Of a stretch of DNA of 64,000 nucleotides, positions 33,188-45,500 are shown piece after piece. The position numbers were made by a program, and so were the translations under genes. Location of the stretch: assembly GCA_037176885.1 (NCBI GenBank), contig JAWWNJ010000156.1, positions 434,001-498,000 of the forward strand, written 5' to 3'. Source of the stretch: Favolaschia claudopus. Its lineage: Eukaryota > Basidiomycota > Agaricomycetes > Agaricales > Mycenaceae. The notes beneath the pieces were generated by a model. The model had not been told where the DNA came from, did no database searches, and was given only the letters and a program-made list of their open reading frames with translations. Positions within the stretch are counted from its first letter, which is position 1. Every line of letters begins with the position of its first letter.

Positions 33188-33560
33188 TCACTCTACTGAC
33201 TGATTAAAGGTCGGTTTGGATTGATTGCTACCGTGGCTACTGTCAGCTGAGTTACACGCCCCGAAAGTCGCGCTTTCGGGTGTTCGGTAGAGGGCCTGGA
33301 GTTGGGGACCGAGTGGCATAGTATAGAATTCCCTGGCTGCGCCGGTGACGGGATCGTAGCGAGGAGTTCCGCAGAATGTGCAACTTTGGCGATCAGAGAA
33401 GGGACCAGTGTATGCCATGCACGTATTGGGGCACATGTGTGAGAGAATGGGAACCACACCAGTCCACTCGGCGACCTTTTTCTTTATGGAGGGAACTGAG
33501 TTCGGGAAGGGAAGTGAACGTCATCCTCGAGAAGGGAAATAAATCCCATCTCATATGATG
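33188..33560 (-). pseudogene. Tnp2-type transposase N-terminal fragment
   Basis: The minus frame contains MCPNTCMAYTGPFSDRQSCT, FCGTPRYDPVTG and EFYTMPLGPQLQALYRTPES. These are hallmarks of the N-terminal zinc-binding part of Tnp2/CACTA-type transposases of mushrooms (C..TC.A-TGP, C--CG-PRYD, IP-GPQLQA). The preceding residues KKKVAEWTGVVPILSHM also fit. The catalytic domain is missing downstream, where the sequence ends in unrelated DNA, so this is a relic. Confidence 0.6.
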
Positions 33561-33584
33561 AAAGACCCCCCAACAGATCCTAGA

Positions 33585-33809
33585 CTAATACCGAGTAGGT
33601 GCAGCTGCTCTTGAAACCCGTTGAGCTAACCCAGAGATGTTGTTTGTAGCAATCATCTCTCTGATTTCTTCGACGTTCAAGGAACCGTCATCTGAATGGC
33701 TTTTTGCATACCAACGAGAGGCCTCTTTGGCTCTGCGTCTGAAAATTGTGTTCAAAGTCCAGTAACGACAACGTGGATGCTGTGCAAAACGCCCATCTTT
33801 GCAACGCAT
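33585..33809 (-). pseudogene. Helitron-like N-terminal fragment
   Basis: AQHPRCRYWTLNTIFRRRAK...LNVEEIREMIATNNISGLAQ resembles the Helitron_like_N segment of fungal Helitron replicase-helicases (HP-F-YF-LNT-MRW, L-V-DLR-M). Rep and helicase motifs are absent. It lies 25 bp upstream, on the same strand, of a Tnp2 fragment from an unrelated element, indicating a graveyard junction. Confidence 0.5.
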
Positions 33810-34233
33810 AGTTACTCCGGGAGTGAACTTGGGTTTGGGTTTGGGCTTGGATTTCGGAGATAAGTCTGATTGAGTGACATCAAATGATCATCAGTCACCA
33901 TTCATCACTCGTCTTGGTGACAGCAGGTGACAGCGGTGGATTCCCTCGGTTTGGCGGTACAAGCTTTAGCTCCCTGCCTCCGGCACGGCCGACTCGCTGC
34001 GCTCGCCGGCCTTCCTCCGTTCGGTCACACAGCTTGTTGGGGCTGGCCGCCCCAAACCCCGCTGCGCTCGCTCCGCTCGCGACGTCTAGTACGATCTCAA
34101 CATCTCGACATTGACCCCGTGATTTTCTGTCAAAAGTCACGCGACTGATGGCCTGGCCCTCTTTTCAAGTATAGGATCCCCGCCGTCCCGCCCCTCATTC
34201 CCGCCCTCATTGCGCCTGCATCAGAAGCGCACC
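33810..34233. other. repeat D fragment and composition-biased DNA
   Basis: Starts with a partial copy of repeat family D (to about 33875). It is followed by a region rich in CTGCGCTCGC / GCTCCGCTCGC repeats at 33990-34085. No gene is supported. Confidence 0.5.
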
Positions 34234-34235
34234 TA

Positions 34236-34752
34236 TGGTGGGGGACGTGACTTCATGTCACGCCGCAATTTTTGGAATTTTGTCGGCCCAATCGACTTGA
34301 AATACCCAAGAGTGGCCGTTTTCCGAAATCTTGGACTGTGGGAACTTTTTGATGGGAGATGGCCAAATTTTCGCGGAAAAAACAACATTTTAAGGGGGTG
34401 AAAATACCATTGAGGCGGGACTTGAGAAGATTTTCAACATTCCAATTCGCCCCCATAACTCTCTTCTGACCGAATTCATGAATTACCTATATCTGGAGGC
34501 AGATTGACCATTGATGGGGCATCAGATTCGCCCCGGCAGAGGCGTTTCGGATCAAATTCCGCTTTAGGATGGCCAAATTCGTGGCCAAAATCACGAAAGT
34601 CAACGGAGGGTAAAACTGGTCCATCCAATCTGTTCTACTCCTCAAAAGGATGCCATTTCTGCAAGATCAAGACATTTGGGTGACTGTCACACAAGTTATT
34701 AGCGTCACAACATTGTCCATAAAAGTTTGTCACAAAGTCACGTCCCCCACCA
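34236..34752 (+). repeat. MITE family A, complete copy (517 bp)
   Basis: Ends TGGTGGGGGACGTGACTTC and AAGTCACGTCCCCCACCA are inverted repeats, flanked by TA (34234-34235 and 34753-34754). The TA duplication and G-rich ends suggest a Tc1/mariner-related MITE. It matches 1-355 (inverse) and 540-1040 (direct) closely, apart from short indels. Confidence 0.85.
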
Positions 34753-34754
34753 TA

Positions 34755-35008
34755 GGAGCGAGATATTTACAGAAATATTCAATCTTTGCGAGATGGCCCG
34801 TTTTATCAAAGAGGGACGGTGTACATCGTACTGATGGCTTCAATTGGTGAGCTCGTCGTTGGCGCCGACGAGCAGCCATGTTGTGCCAACAACAAGCAGA
34901 CATGTTGCCACGCTTTTTGCCGCTGTCAAACAGCTGTTCGTAACAGATCAAACTTATCTCCGAAGCCCAACCCCAAGCCCAAACTTGCTCCCGGAGTAAC
35001 TCTCAAAT
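34755..35008 (-). repeat. repeat family D, inverse copy
   Basis: Begins directly after the MITE A target site and extends further than the copy at 31685, adding about 95 bp (GATATTTACAGAAATATTCA...). Ends with ACTTGCTCCCGGAGTAACTC. Confidence 0.7.
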
Positions 35009-35041
35009 GTTACAAAATTGAGGTTTTGAGCTACAAGATTG

Positions 35042-35155
35042 TTTGTCCATTTTCGGCGAAACATCAAGTATTTTTGATCTTGGTGATGGTCAGTAATTTG
35101 TTGTAGGTGCAGTCTACATACACCCAGCTCCTTAAATCATACAAAAAGGTGCAAA
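35042..35155 (+). repeat. repeat family E
   Basis: GTGATGGTCAGTAATTTGTT...GGTGCAGTCTACATACACCC is found inverse at 41512-41625, where it replaces part of gypsy A copy 2. Confidence 0.7.
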
Positions 35156-35951
35156 GACGAGTATATGTGCAGCGAGGAAAATAATATATTGAATCATTTG
35201 TAATTTTACGCAGCTACATATTGGTCGGCAACCTGCCCAGATGTGTGCACCCTCAAGAGCGCCCATTTAGCCCCCGCCAGGATGCATCATGGCGCTGCAC
35301 ACACGCGTGCGGTGCGCGCGCCAGCTGAGACTCACGCTGGCGCTATATTGTTGCTTGCCCTCAATACAACTTGAATTTTGCTGTCTCGACGCTTTTTGGC
35401 TGGAAAGCCAAGCGGCCGGCATCCTAAAGAGTTCCCACTTGCATTACCATATATGGAAAGTACCCTTACCAGACTGCGAGAGCGCCAGAGAAGCTGGGAA
35501 ATGGCGCAGAGGTGCCAGTATACGTAGGTACCTCGGCATTGCATAGCTACCATCAAAACCCAAGGAAGAGCCTAAAAAGGCAATATAAACTTGCGCTTTA
35601 GCCACTGTACGGACAGAATTGGGGCTGTTTGTTACTGTTTGTAGCAGGAGCCACATCCAATGGATGTCCTAAGGGCTCTCAGGACAAACCCCATCGTTAG
35701 CGGTATTCTTGGGAGGACCTTCCATATATGGTGACGAGTGTTGTGAGAATTTTGGAAACCACTCTTACTATGCATTGAAGAGGTCCTGAGCTGATACTGA
35801 CCAAAAATAATAATCGTAGTGAGGGTTTCTAGCATAGAGTTTTGTTCGGGTATAATGTTTTTGGCCAAGGCACACCTCTGTAAAATCGTAGAAGGCTTGT
35901 TACCGATATAAGATACAATCAGCAAGTACTTTGAGGCAATAGAGAGGTTGC
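35156..35951. other. no confident gene
   Basis: A plus frame at 35289-35546 and a minus frame at 35632-36009 are open without recognisable motifs. Two CCATATATGG palindromes occur at about 35448 and 35723. Confidence 0.5.
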
Positions 35952-36340
35952 GCAAAAGCCATACGAGCCATCTGGTGGCTTTTGGCGTGTGCGCAGCCGA
36001 TGGCTCCAATGGCGGCTGATCTTGGGCATTCTGTTCACAACTGCATCAAAACCATCCCTGCTTATCTAGATAAAGCCCGGTGATGAACTGTGGACCTTCA
36101 TGACGGGCAATAGCCGGACAGTGAGGGAGAGACCACTCAAGCAGAGAAACTGTTGTTGATGCCATAAATTAACCGTGGATTCTGGTGATTTGGGGAAGCA
36201 CATGACAGCTACTATAAACTGTGCGGATATGTTGCATACAATATAAGTTTGATGCTTAAACGTCCCAGAATTAGGAGCCATATGCTGCGCACACGCCCAA
36301 AGCCATCTGGTGGCTCGTATGGCTTTTGCGCAAACAGGTT
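35952..36340 (+). repeat. MITE with about 54-bp TIRs (TTGCGCAAAAGCCATACGAG)
   Basis: The left arm TTGCGCAAAAGCCATACGAG...GTGTGCGCAGC is inverted at 36273-36340. The TTGCG...AGCCAT layout resembles MITE family B but is a different sequence. No clean target duplication is visible. Confidence 0.7.
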
Positions 36341-38712
36341 AATATCTACATGTGCGATGGCTGTGGACGCCCATGTCCTTATTTGGACCCCGTGTCTGAT
36401 GGGCCTCGGCCCGATCATTTCTCTGTGATCTGGTTGTTCAAGTTGTATTCTTCGCTATGAACACGTCCCGCACGATCTAACAAGCTAGAAATTACTTTGA
36501 ATTATTTACCTCTCTGTTTCTGTCCACAAAATGTACAATGCAAACTGAACTCAAAGCAGTTTGAACTGAAACCCGACAACTTCTCAGATGTTGTCGATGG
36601 GGGTGTTACTGAGCTCAGAAACCAAACAGAAAATTATCTTCGACGTATTGTCAAGTTCAGTCAGTTATAGTTCACAATTTCCAGTGCCGGAATGGACAAG
36701 AGAACGAATTTATAAAGGACAATGCATGATCATTTGTACAACAGCTCCCAACACACAATGGCAAAGGTGACATCCGGCCGCAGAGTCCAGACGTAACGAG
36801 CCCGATGTAAGTATCAAGCTTGTAGAGTAGCTCATTGTGGACAAATAGTAGAACCTTACCTCAAAACATGAAGTCAGAATTTATTATGCTTTCGTCAGTG
36901 CGCAATGTGTGAGAGGCAGTCGACGGAAAGGAGATGGCGGCGCTTGACAATGTCGACAACGACGTGTATGTGAGATGCGAGAAACTGAAGAGCAGCGCGG
37001 CTGTGTTTCCAACAACTTGATGGATTAGTAACATCCAACGCAAGGACAGAATACACATCGAAAAAAGGAACCGCACACCGACTTCAAGACACGGACTTGT
37101 GTGAATTCGGTTATTCTGGTCAACGTGCTTCAGCGCATGCCGGGAAGCTGCACCTGGCGGCTGTTTGAAGCAGCAAGCTGAAATATATCCAAGGTAGCAG
37201 AGTAGAAGTGCAGTTGGTGAAGGCTCTCAGAGTCGAGGCAACGCAGTGTTTGCTTCCAAGAAAGATCGGCAAAGAGAAAGCAAGGTTGGAAAAAGAAGCT
37301 GTCAAAGCATTTGAAGTCGAGTGTCGAATGGATACAGCAGACATCAGAGAGTACAGCAAGTGCTGGCACGCCGTCCAGATAAGACTCCGAGTCTTACTCT
37401 TATTCGGGCTTGAATGAGAACAAGATGTACAGAAATCAGACTGAGTTGGGTTGCAACGACTCAGAAATTTAAGCCAATAGTCAGAGACAAGCAGAGAGAG
37501 AGACAGAGCAAGGCAGACTCGCAGAAGGACGCGGGAGAGGGAGTCCGGGACAACTCGGAGGACGTTCCGTTGTTGTTGCGTTGCCAACGCCGGTTGCGGC
37601 AATCTAAATGAAAATATCTTGGCCAGATCCTTAGTCCATTCGGGGAATGGACTAAGGACGTGCCGCAAACTGCCGCGGCCGGATTAGAACATGGGAATCA
37701 AGATGAATTCTAATGCAGTGTACGTTTGAGAGCATATTAGGCCTCGAGAAGCTGGGGGCAAATGCAATCTTGAATTTGAAATTCTCTCTCTTTTTCCCCC
37801 TTTTTTCTCTTTTTTCGCAACTTGAATAACTTGATTTCTTCGGCCCGTCCACAGACATGGGACATGGGCCTAAGTAATACCTGCTTGCTCGTCATTACCA
37901 CTATAACGGCTGGTATCGAGCCTAGGTAATCCGCGGCTATTCCGTATTTTTTCATTAATTTATCGTGATTTGTAAGCGGCGGCCAAAATTTTGAGTGTTC
38001 CGTAACTTGTTTGGACATTTGCCGGCCAACGGCTCGATAGAATTGGATGATTTATACATGGACAGAGAGCTCTCCATGAGATCTGTCGATTGGCACGCTT
38101 TCAGGGGAAAAAATAATTACATAATTTTTTTTGTCGATCTCGTGTGTCCACAACTGTACTGTGACCTCAGATTTTATTTGGCCAGTTTGTAACCTTGTAA
38201 ATAGCCTCATAAGAAGGTAATCTATGATTCTACTGGAGCAAAACTTGAAAAACTTGAAGTTTGTCATTTTCTCCGCCCAATTTCGCGATTTTGATTGCGC
38301 ATCAGGCGGTCCGGCGGTGGCGGTGTCCCGCCATCCACTGGGCCCGCATTTTGCCCGCATTCGTCCTCATCATCCGCGTGCCCAAACTGCCTGAAAAGGA
38401 TCTCAAGGCCACTGGGGCTCGCTGGGGATGTTTCTCTCCCAACATCGGCCCCCAAAATCGGCCGGAAAGCTCGACTTTAGTACACACAATTTTTGTTTTT
38501 CCCGCAAAATTCCGCGCTTTCCAACCCTAACTTCTGAGTACCTCCGATTTCTTTGAAATGAAAATTTTGCCTATAAACCACCCCCCAAGTTCCTTCCAAA
38601 TCTCAAAGCATTTTGACCTGAATCGAGGACAGCAACTCTATATCACCGAGAATGATGTGCTGTATGTTTCCCGTTCTTTCCTGACACAATCGGTGAGCCC
38701 TGTCAACAATAA
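36341..38712. other. no confident gene
   Basis: The longest frame is a 182-residue minus frame (37120-37668), serine/leucine rich and without motif; its opposite strand has a lysine/glutamate-rich frame (37208-37417). A T/C-rich tract with ACATGGGACATGGGCC (37780-37870) repeats the one near 8540-8640. The rest looks like decayed repeat DNA. Confidence 0.45.
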
Positions 38713-38714
38713 TA

Positions 38715-39412
38715 CACTAACTCGGCAAAAAAAATGTCCGATTGATTTCTGGCCTGTATTTCGATGATTACTGCCGCCTTTGGCTTCAAACAACTTGTAG
38801 TTGTGTTCATAGGATCCAGATGCCTTATTCTTTGGGTTTGGTTTTGTGCAAATTTCTGATACACCATCACGCCGAGCGCAAACATGGGAATTTTGATATC
38901 GGCCGACTTTACAAGTCAGTCAAATTCTTTTGGTGCGGGGAGCTGATCTGCTCATGTTATAGCCTGAGGTCCAGCGAGCTATGCGCCAATTTAAACTGTG
39001 GAAAAATATACAGGCAAACAGGCGCTATAGCCCTCGCAAAGTGACGATTTTCGACCGAGTTGACCGGAATTTGCCGAAATATGCCCAAAATGGCAGTTTT
39101 GTCGAGCCTATAGCGCTTCAACGGCTGAATATTTTCATAAGGTTTGACTTGTGGAAGTACTTGTATTTGGGTCTTCTTTCATCCTGCACACTCAGATATT
39201 GTCAGAAAAAATCCCTACTCAAATTGAAAATCTGGCTATTTGGGAATTCTGCTCATTTGATGGCGGATCAAGGGATTGCACGGCGGCGATGTAGCATACC
39301 AATTGGTCTCAGTATCGTGTGCACGCTCAGAAGTTGTTTGCTCTCGAATACAGATATTAACACCGCAATACGGACAAAAAACCCATCGGACATTTTTTTT
39401 GCCGAGTTAGTG
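38715..39412 (+). repeat. 698-bp MITE with TA duplication
   Basis: 28-bp perfect TIRs begin CACTAACTCGGCAAAAAAAA and are flanked by TA at 38713-38714 and 39413-39414. It is non-coding: frames inside are short and unrecognised. Likely Tc1/mariner-type. Confidence 0.85.
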
Positions 39413-39550
39413 TAGGATGCTTTCCCTCGAGTGCAAGGCATGCAGAAACTGCAGCTACCGAGACGCAGATAAGTGCAGGAAAGGATGTAAAAAAACAAAC
39501 AAACCATGTACAGAGCTTCCCACATCGCAATGAATTGTGCTCTGGGGGGG

Positions 39551-41465
39551 GAGCTCGTGCCGGACTCTAAACCCACGAACTGCAAGGTCTACCCAATCTC
39601 GCCTCTCGAACAGAAGGAACTTGATGCCTTCATCGAGGAGGGACTTGGCACTGGCCGGATTCGACCGTCAAAATCACCCGTCTTCTTCGTCAAGAAGAAG
39701 GACGGCGGACTTCGGTTCGTACAGCACTATCGAGCTTTAAACGCTATGACCGTGAAGTAGTGTTGCCGCGGCTCGGCTCAGCTCGGCTGAGCCGATAGAG
39801 CCGAGCTATTTTAAGCCGAGCTGAGCCAGCCGTTACCAAGGTGGCTCCACGTGGCTCGGCTCAAGCTCAAGCCGGCTTGAGCCCAGCTCAGCCGCAGCTC
39901 AGAACAATTTTCTAATTTCCGCGCTGCCCATTGCGCCAGAGCTTCAAATGACCTTCAGAGCACTCTTACACCCCTCTCTTACCATTCGACTGAATACCTC
40001 GCGTCTTGAGCCGTCTCAGTAGTGATTTTGTCATCGCTGGGAAAAATTTAAAAATAATTTTAATTTGAATTTAATAATCATTTAACGAGCCACGTTGCCC
40101 GCGGTGTTGTCCAGACAGTCAAATAGCTGACGAGTGTTCAGAAAATGTTAGGAAGAGTGTTTAGATGTTATTGCTATGTAATGGGGTGCATCTACGATGT
40201 CCAAAATGCAGCTTTGGAAAAACCCCTCTGAGCCGTTAGCTAGCCGCGGCTCAGCCGCAAGCCGCTCGAGCCAGCCAGTTATAAATAGCTCGGCTCGGCT
40301 TTTGCGGTGATGGCTCTGGAGCCATCAAAAGCCGAGCCGAGCTAGCCGAAGCCGAGCCGCGGCAACACTACCGTGAAGAATCGTTACCCGCTCCCCTTAA
40401 TCAACGACCTCATCAACCGACTCAGGGGAGCCCGGTACTTCACGAAGCTCGATGTCCGATGGGGCTTAAACAACGTTCGAATCCGTGAAGGTGACGAGTG
40501 GAAGGCAGCGTTCCGGACCAACCGGGGACTGTTTGAGCCGCTGGTCATGTACTTCGGTCTGACCAACTCCCCTGCAACCTTCCAGACCATGATGAACGAC
40601 ATCTTCCAGGATCTTATCCTCTCTGGCGACGTCATGGTCTACCTCGACGATATCCTCATTGCCCACTCAGACATCCGTCGGCATCGAGAGATCGTCCGAG
40701 AGGTCCTGCGGAGGCTTCGCGCAAACAAGCTTTACCTTCGAGCCGAGAAGTGTGAGTTTGAGCGGACCTCCATTGAGTACCTCGGCGTGATTATCTCCCA
40801 CAACCACGTCGAGATGGACCCTGTAAAGGTTGCAGGAGTGGCAAGCTTGGCCAGCGCCTGAGAATAAGAAGGATGTGCAGCAGTTCCTTGGCTTCACAAA
40901 CTTCTACCGCCAGTTCATTGCGAGCTTCTCAGACGTTGCTCAAGCCCTCTTCAGACTCACCAAGAAGGGCATCGCCTGGACCTGGGACCCTGAAGAGCAA
41001 GCTGCCTTTGACGAGCTCAAGCGGCGGGTGACTCGGGACCCCGTTCTGGTTCTCCCAAACCCCGAACGCCCGTACCGGCTTGAGGCTGACAGCTCTGACT
41101 ATGCCACCGGTGCCGTCCTCTCCCAACAGGGTGACGATGGCAAGTGGCATCCGGTTGCGTTCTACTCCAAAAGCCTGAACGAGGTGCAGCGGAATTACGA
41201 AATTCACGACAAGGAGATGCTTGCGATTGTGCGAGCCCTTGAGGAGTAGCGCCACTTCCTTGAGGGCGCGCAGCACCCGGTTGAGATCTGGACGGACCAC
41301 AAAAACCTGGAATATTTCCGGAAGGCCCAGAAGCTCAACCGTTGCCAAGCTCGGTGGTCTCTCTACCTCTCCCGTTTCGACTTCTCGCTGCACCACCAAC
41401 CGGGTTGCCTCATGGGTCGCCCTGACGCGCTTTCTCGGAGACCGGACCATGGAGTGCAGGACGAT
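39551..41465 (+). pseudogene. gypsy A reverse transcriptase and RNase H
   Basis: The RT begins with [20 protein letters not shown] and [20 protein letters not shown]. After the MITE it continues with [35 protein letters not shown] (catalytic Asp) and [11 protein letters not shown] (YLDD). RNase H follows: RLEADSSDYATGAVLSQQGD, HDKEMLAIVRALEE and [10 protein letters not shown]. Defects are a small indel causing a frame change near 40850 and a TAG at 41247, where the frame expects a tryptophan (EE-RHFLEGA). The product is therefore inactive. Confidence 0.85.
39758..40370 (+). repeat. 613-bp hAT-type MITE with 8-bp duplication
   Basis: CCGTGAAG at 39750-39757 is duplicated at 40371-40378. Ends TAGTGTTGCCGCGGCTCGGCT and the complement ...CCGCGGCAACACTA form TIRs extended by AGCCGAGCT-rich arms. 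Precise removal restores the RT frame NAMTVKNRYP. An 8-bp duplication and these ends fit the hAT superfamily. A shorter relative is at 10240-10400. Confidence 0.92.
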
Positions 41466-41626
41466 ACTCGTAGTGAGAAAAAGTCATGGACGGTCGGTTC
41501 TTTGACCAATCTCGGCCGTCTTTGCACCTTTTTGCATGGTTCCAGGTGCTGGGTGTATGTAGACTGCACCTGTAACAAATTACTGACCATCACCGAGATC
41601 AAAAATAATTGATGTTTGGCCGGGCA
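41466..41626 (-). repeat. repeat E inside gypsy A copy 2
   Basis: The gypsy sequence stops after DHGVQDD and resumes at HTVSVDF; about 160 bp of repeat E replaces the integrase zinc-finger region seen in copy 1. Within it, TCATGGACGGTCGGTTCTTTGACCAATCTCGGC precedes the part shared with 35042-35155. This is a deletion plus insertion, since about 220 codons are missing. Confidence 0.7.
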
Positions 41627-42104
41627 CACCGTCTCAGTCGACTTCATTGTCGAGCTTCCCGAGGCCCATGGATACGATGCAGTCATGGTCGTTGTCTGTG
41701 CCCTTGGGAAGAGAGCGCACTTCATGGAGTGTCACACCACCATTGACGCGGTTGACGCTGCTCGGCTGTACTACCGGAACGTTTGGCGCCACCATGGCCT
41801 GCCGGAGAAGTACATTTCGGATTGTGGCACCCAGTTCATTGCAGAGTTCACGCGCGAGCTTTGGCGCCTCGTTGAGGTCACCCCAGCCACTTCTACGGCC
41901 TACCATCCGCAGACCGATGGCCAAACGGAGCGCGTTAACCAGGAACTCGAGCAGTACGTCCGGCTCTTCACCAATTACAAGCAGGATGACTGGGATGAGC
42001 TGCTACCTGCAGCGGAGTTTGCGTACAACAACCACATGCACTCCTCCACGCAGCAGGTACCGTTCATGACGGACACTGGTCGGCTTCCACGGATGGGCTT
42101 TGAG
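41627..42104 (+). pseudogene. gypsy A copy 2 integrase core
   Basis: Near-identical to copy 1: [33 protein letters not shown] (Asp retained, next residue C instead of R) and [12 protein letters not shown]. Interrupted after MGFE by the 4,087-bp transposon; the rest of the protein resumes at 46192. Confidence 0.85.
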
Positions 42105-42584
42105 TGGGGTTGGGCCCGATCAGTGCCGAATGCGGCCTCTTTGTACTTGTTTGCCCCCAATTGTGCATGGTTTCCGTTTCCCTCCGATTCCAAATCGCGC
42201 CCCCGTGTGCCTCAGCCTCTGCGAATATTAGCCTGATAGCATTGACTTGTATAAGAATGCGTTCCGAGCAAAACGGACAGAGGGATTCGGAAAATGTTCA
42301 AAATTGAGTGAACAGCATGCAAAATAGTCAACGATTTAAGCCGTTTTCCGTCAAAATTGCACCCCAGCAAAATTCCTCTGTCCAATCTGTGCGAACTGGT
42401 CTTGTCAGACGACCCAATAGATAAGATATGGTAAAGATCTGGTGCCTGACACTCGGGGGACCGCCCCGGAAAGAACATCAAATCGCGTTACATGTGTGAC
42501 ATGTCACTCGATTAGATTGCCTTGCTCTTGACGCGTCGCGCTCATTTCTGGAATCCTGCGCCTCTATCTCTGTTCCCTGGCCCC

Positions 42585-45500
42585 ATGACACGAAAGAAGT
42601 CTGACAAGCAGCTGGCTGGCTTAGCTCTGGCTCGTGGATCCCGACACAACACCGCTAAGAAAGAAAATCTCTTGCCGACACTCTCCTCACCTCCTCGCAC
42701 GAAAACGCGTGCCCAGACGAATCTCTCCGCCTTGACTGACCGTATTGACGCTCAGAAAGTCGAAATCTCGAGCCTCCGCACTGAAAACACTCAGATCTCT
42801 CTCAAAAACTCTCACTTGGCGACAAAACTCGACCAGTCTGCTGCAGCCATATCTGTATTGGAGGAAGAGAAGGTTGTGATGGTGGAGGAGCTCGAGGCTG
42901 TGAGGATGGATTTAGACGAAGCCAACACGGTTATCTCCGACCAGCAGCGGGTTATACAACAGAAAACTCAGCGGATCAACCGTCTTATGCGCGACAAAGC
43001 AAATCTATCTGCCAAACTTGGTGCGGCACAGCAACAACTCGTAGCGGCGGTTCTTCGTGCAGAGAAGGCAGAGAAGCTTACGGTCTCGGACTCCCTTCGC
43101 ATCGAATCCCTCCTACGCACTGTTTCCTTTCTAAACAACAACATCAGTCATCACGAGCAAAAGAATAAAGAATTATACGGCACCCTTCGCGCTACTCGTA
43201 AACAAGCTCAGCGCGCTAAAACTTCGCTGCAGATCGTTCGGAAGGAGTTATCTCGGAAATCGAAATGGGTTGGGAAGACGCACCGCACCTACAACTCAAA
43301 CTACCGATCCCTTGCGCTGGCATTTCACAAGGCCGGCTGCGCTCAACATCGAATTGGTTCGCTTCTCGTCCGCGTCGGAAATGTTCTCGGAGTCAAAGTC
43401 TCACATGCTATGAGCCGGCGTACGATCTCCCGTGTCATAAAAGAGGCCGGAATCAAAGTTCGGCTACAACTCGGGCATGAGATAGCGCTTGCAAAGAGTA
43501 AGACCCAGTTCTTGTCACCTTGAAAAATTTGTTCTGATGATAGTTTCATGGCAGATCTAGTCCTCAGCAGTGACGGCACCAGCGTACGAAACCTCCAGGT
43601 TGAGGCTCGACACATTACCCTCGAAGCACCGACCTACACAAACGATCCCACGGCTCCTCAGAAATCATTCCGCACGCGCGTCGTTGGATTGGAGAATGCT
43701 CTGGACCACACCGCACAGACACAATTTCGTGGATGGGAAGAGGCCAACCGCAAGATCTTCGAGACATATAGCAACAGTCCTCTGGCTGAACGCGACGCTC
43801 TCAATGGAATTAATTTGGAGCTCGATGATATGTGGCGGAAGATGGTTGCTTACAATGCGGACCACGCGTCTGATGTACGCTTGGCTGCGACGAAATGTAT
43901 CGAGAAGAAGAGGAGTGTACTGGAGAGGGATGCAGGGGAGAATGTGATCCAGAATATGTCGGACGAGGAGCTCAAGGACGCACTGTGGGATGTGGTGCAG
44001 GAAATGTGTGATGATCCTGATGGGCTAGATCCAACGTGAGTGTCGATTCAATTTTACCGTGGCTTAGTGGCGCTAAAATTCACATTTGAGTTCTCTCGAC
44101 GACAAATTACGCACCGAGGCGCTTCAGGCCCTAGCTCGACACCTTGGCTCACAAACCATTGAGTCTCTTTCCCAACGAGAGCAAGATCTTCTCCTTCGGG
44201 TCGTGATAGCCGGTTGCTGCGACCACAAGGATCACAATTGTACGAAAGCAGGTGTCGCAGGGATGAATGCAGCGTGGGAGGAACTCGGACTCACCCCGCC
44301 AGTGCTGCTAGCGAACAAGGACAATGCTGCGACGATTGCCCTTGGGACAGACGGCGATTCCGATGCTGTCGAACGTGCAATTAAGGCGAGTCAAAACGGT
44401 GGTTACAAGCTAGTTTCAATCTGCGGGAATCTATTTAGACACAAAGACGACAAGCGCGGTCACCAAGATTTCCATCGGCACTACTTCGAACAAGTCAAAT
44501 TCGACGTTACTGGCGAGCATTCAACCGTAAAATTCCCTGATACTTCGAATATCCGCTTTGGATCACACTGTGCTGGCGCCGCTGAACTCGTCAAATTCCA
44601 CTCGGCGTATCTTGACTTCCTGGCGATCATCCGGGACTCGAAACAGACGGCAGGCCTCAACCATTCCGAGCAGAACGCCCTCAACGGACTCAAAGACATG
44701 GCTACAATGACAGAATGTTGTGTAATGACGCTATACAAGAACGCCGTGTCTGATCCCTACATCGCCGCTACCCGTAAACCCGGAGTTAACCACGCAGATC
44801 TTGGTCCCCTTCACGAGCAAGTCATCGCACACATTCAGAAATTACACGACAACCCCGATCTACTGCTTGATCCCACCTCTCACACAGGCGACGCAACACT
44901 CGACGGCTTACCTTACCGAGACCAATTTGCGGTTGACTCTGTGCACTTCATGGCCGAACACAACAATCTTCCTCACCTCGAGGTCATTTTGAAGGCATTT
45001 CTCAAAGCGACAATTCCTGCATGGCAGCGGTTCTCAGAGGAGTGGAAACCCGGGAGCATTCTAGACTCACTTTCGCCTGCCGAGAAACTTTTGATGTTTA
45101 TTCCTGCCAACAACGATGCGAACGAAGGTCTTTTGGGCGGTTGGCGTGTCTGGTCTCGGCGCTCCGGCATCACCATCGAAAACTACAGCTTCGAAACCGC
45201 CTATCATCACAACGACACCGAGGCATTCGCACATGCCATGCTCACCGAGGAGGAGGATCAAATTTATATCATGCGGTTGGCTCGGATCGAGGATGCGAGT
45301 GGGGCGGCGAAGAAATTCCGGGAGGAGCTGCTAGCTTTCAAGCAGCGGGTTGCAGAGGAGGCGAGGGTGAAGCAGCAGGCAAAGCAGGACAAAGCAGCGG
45401 ATCGCAATGCGACACTCAAAGCCGTGACAGTCATCACTGACGCAGAGGTGCTCGGAAACCTCAAGCGCGACCTCCTCCGCCAACAACTCGACATTCGTCG

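Noticed and set aside
37120..37668. 182-residue minus-strand frame
   Set aside because: Ser/Leu-rich, no recognised motif, no intron pattern, and both strands open; not enough to call a gene.
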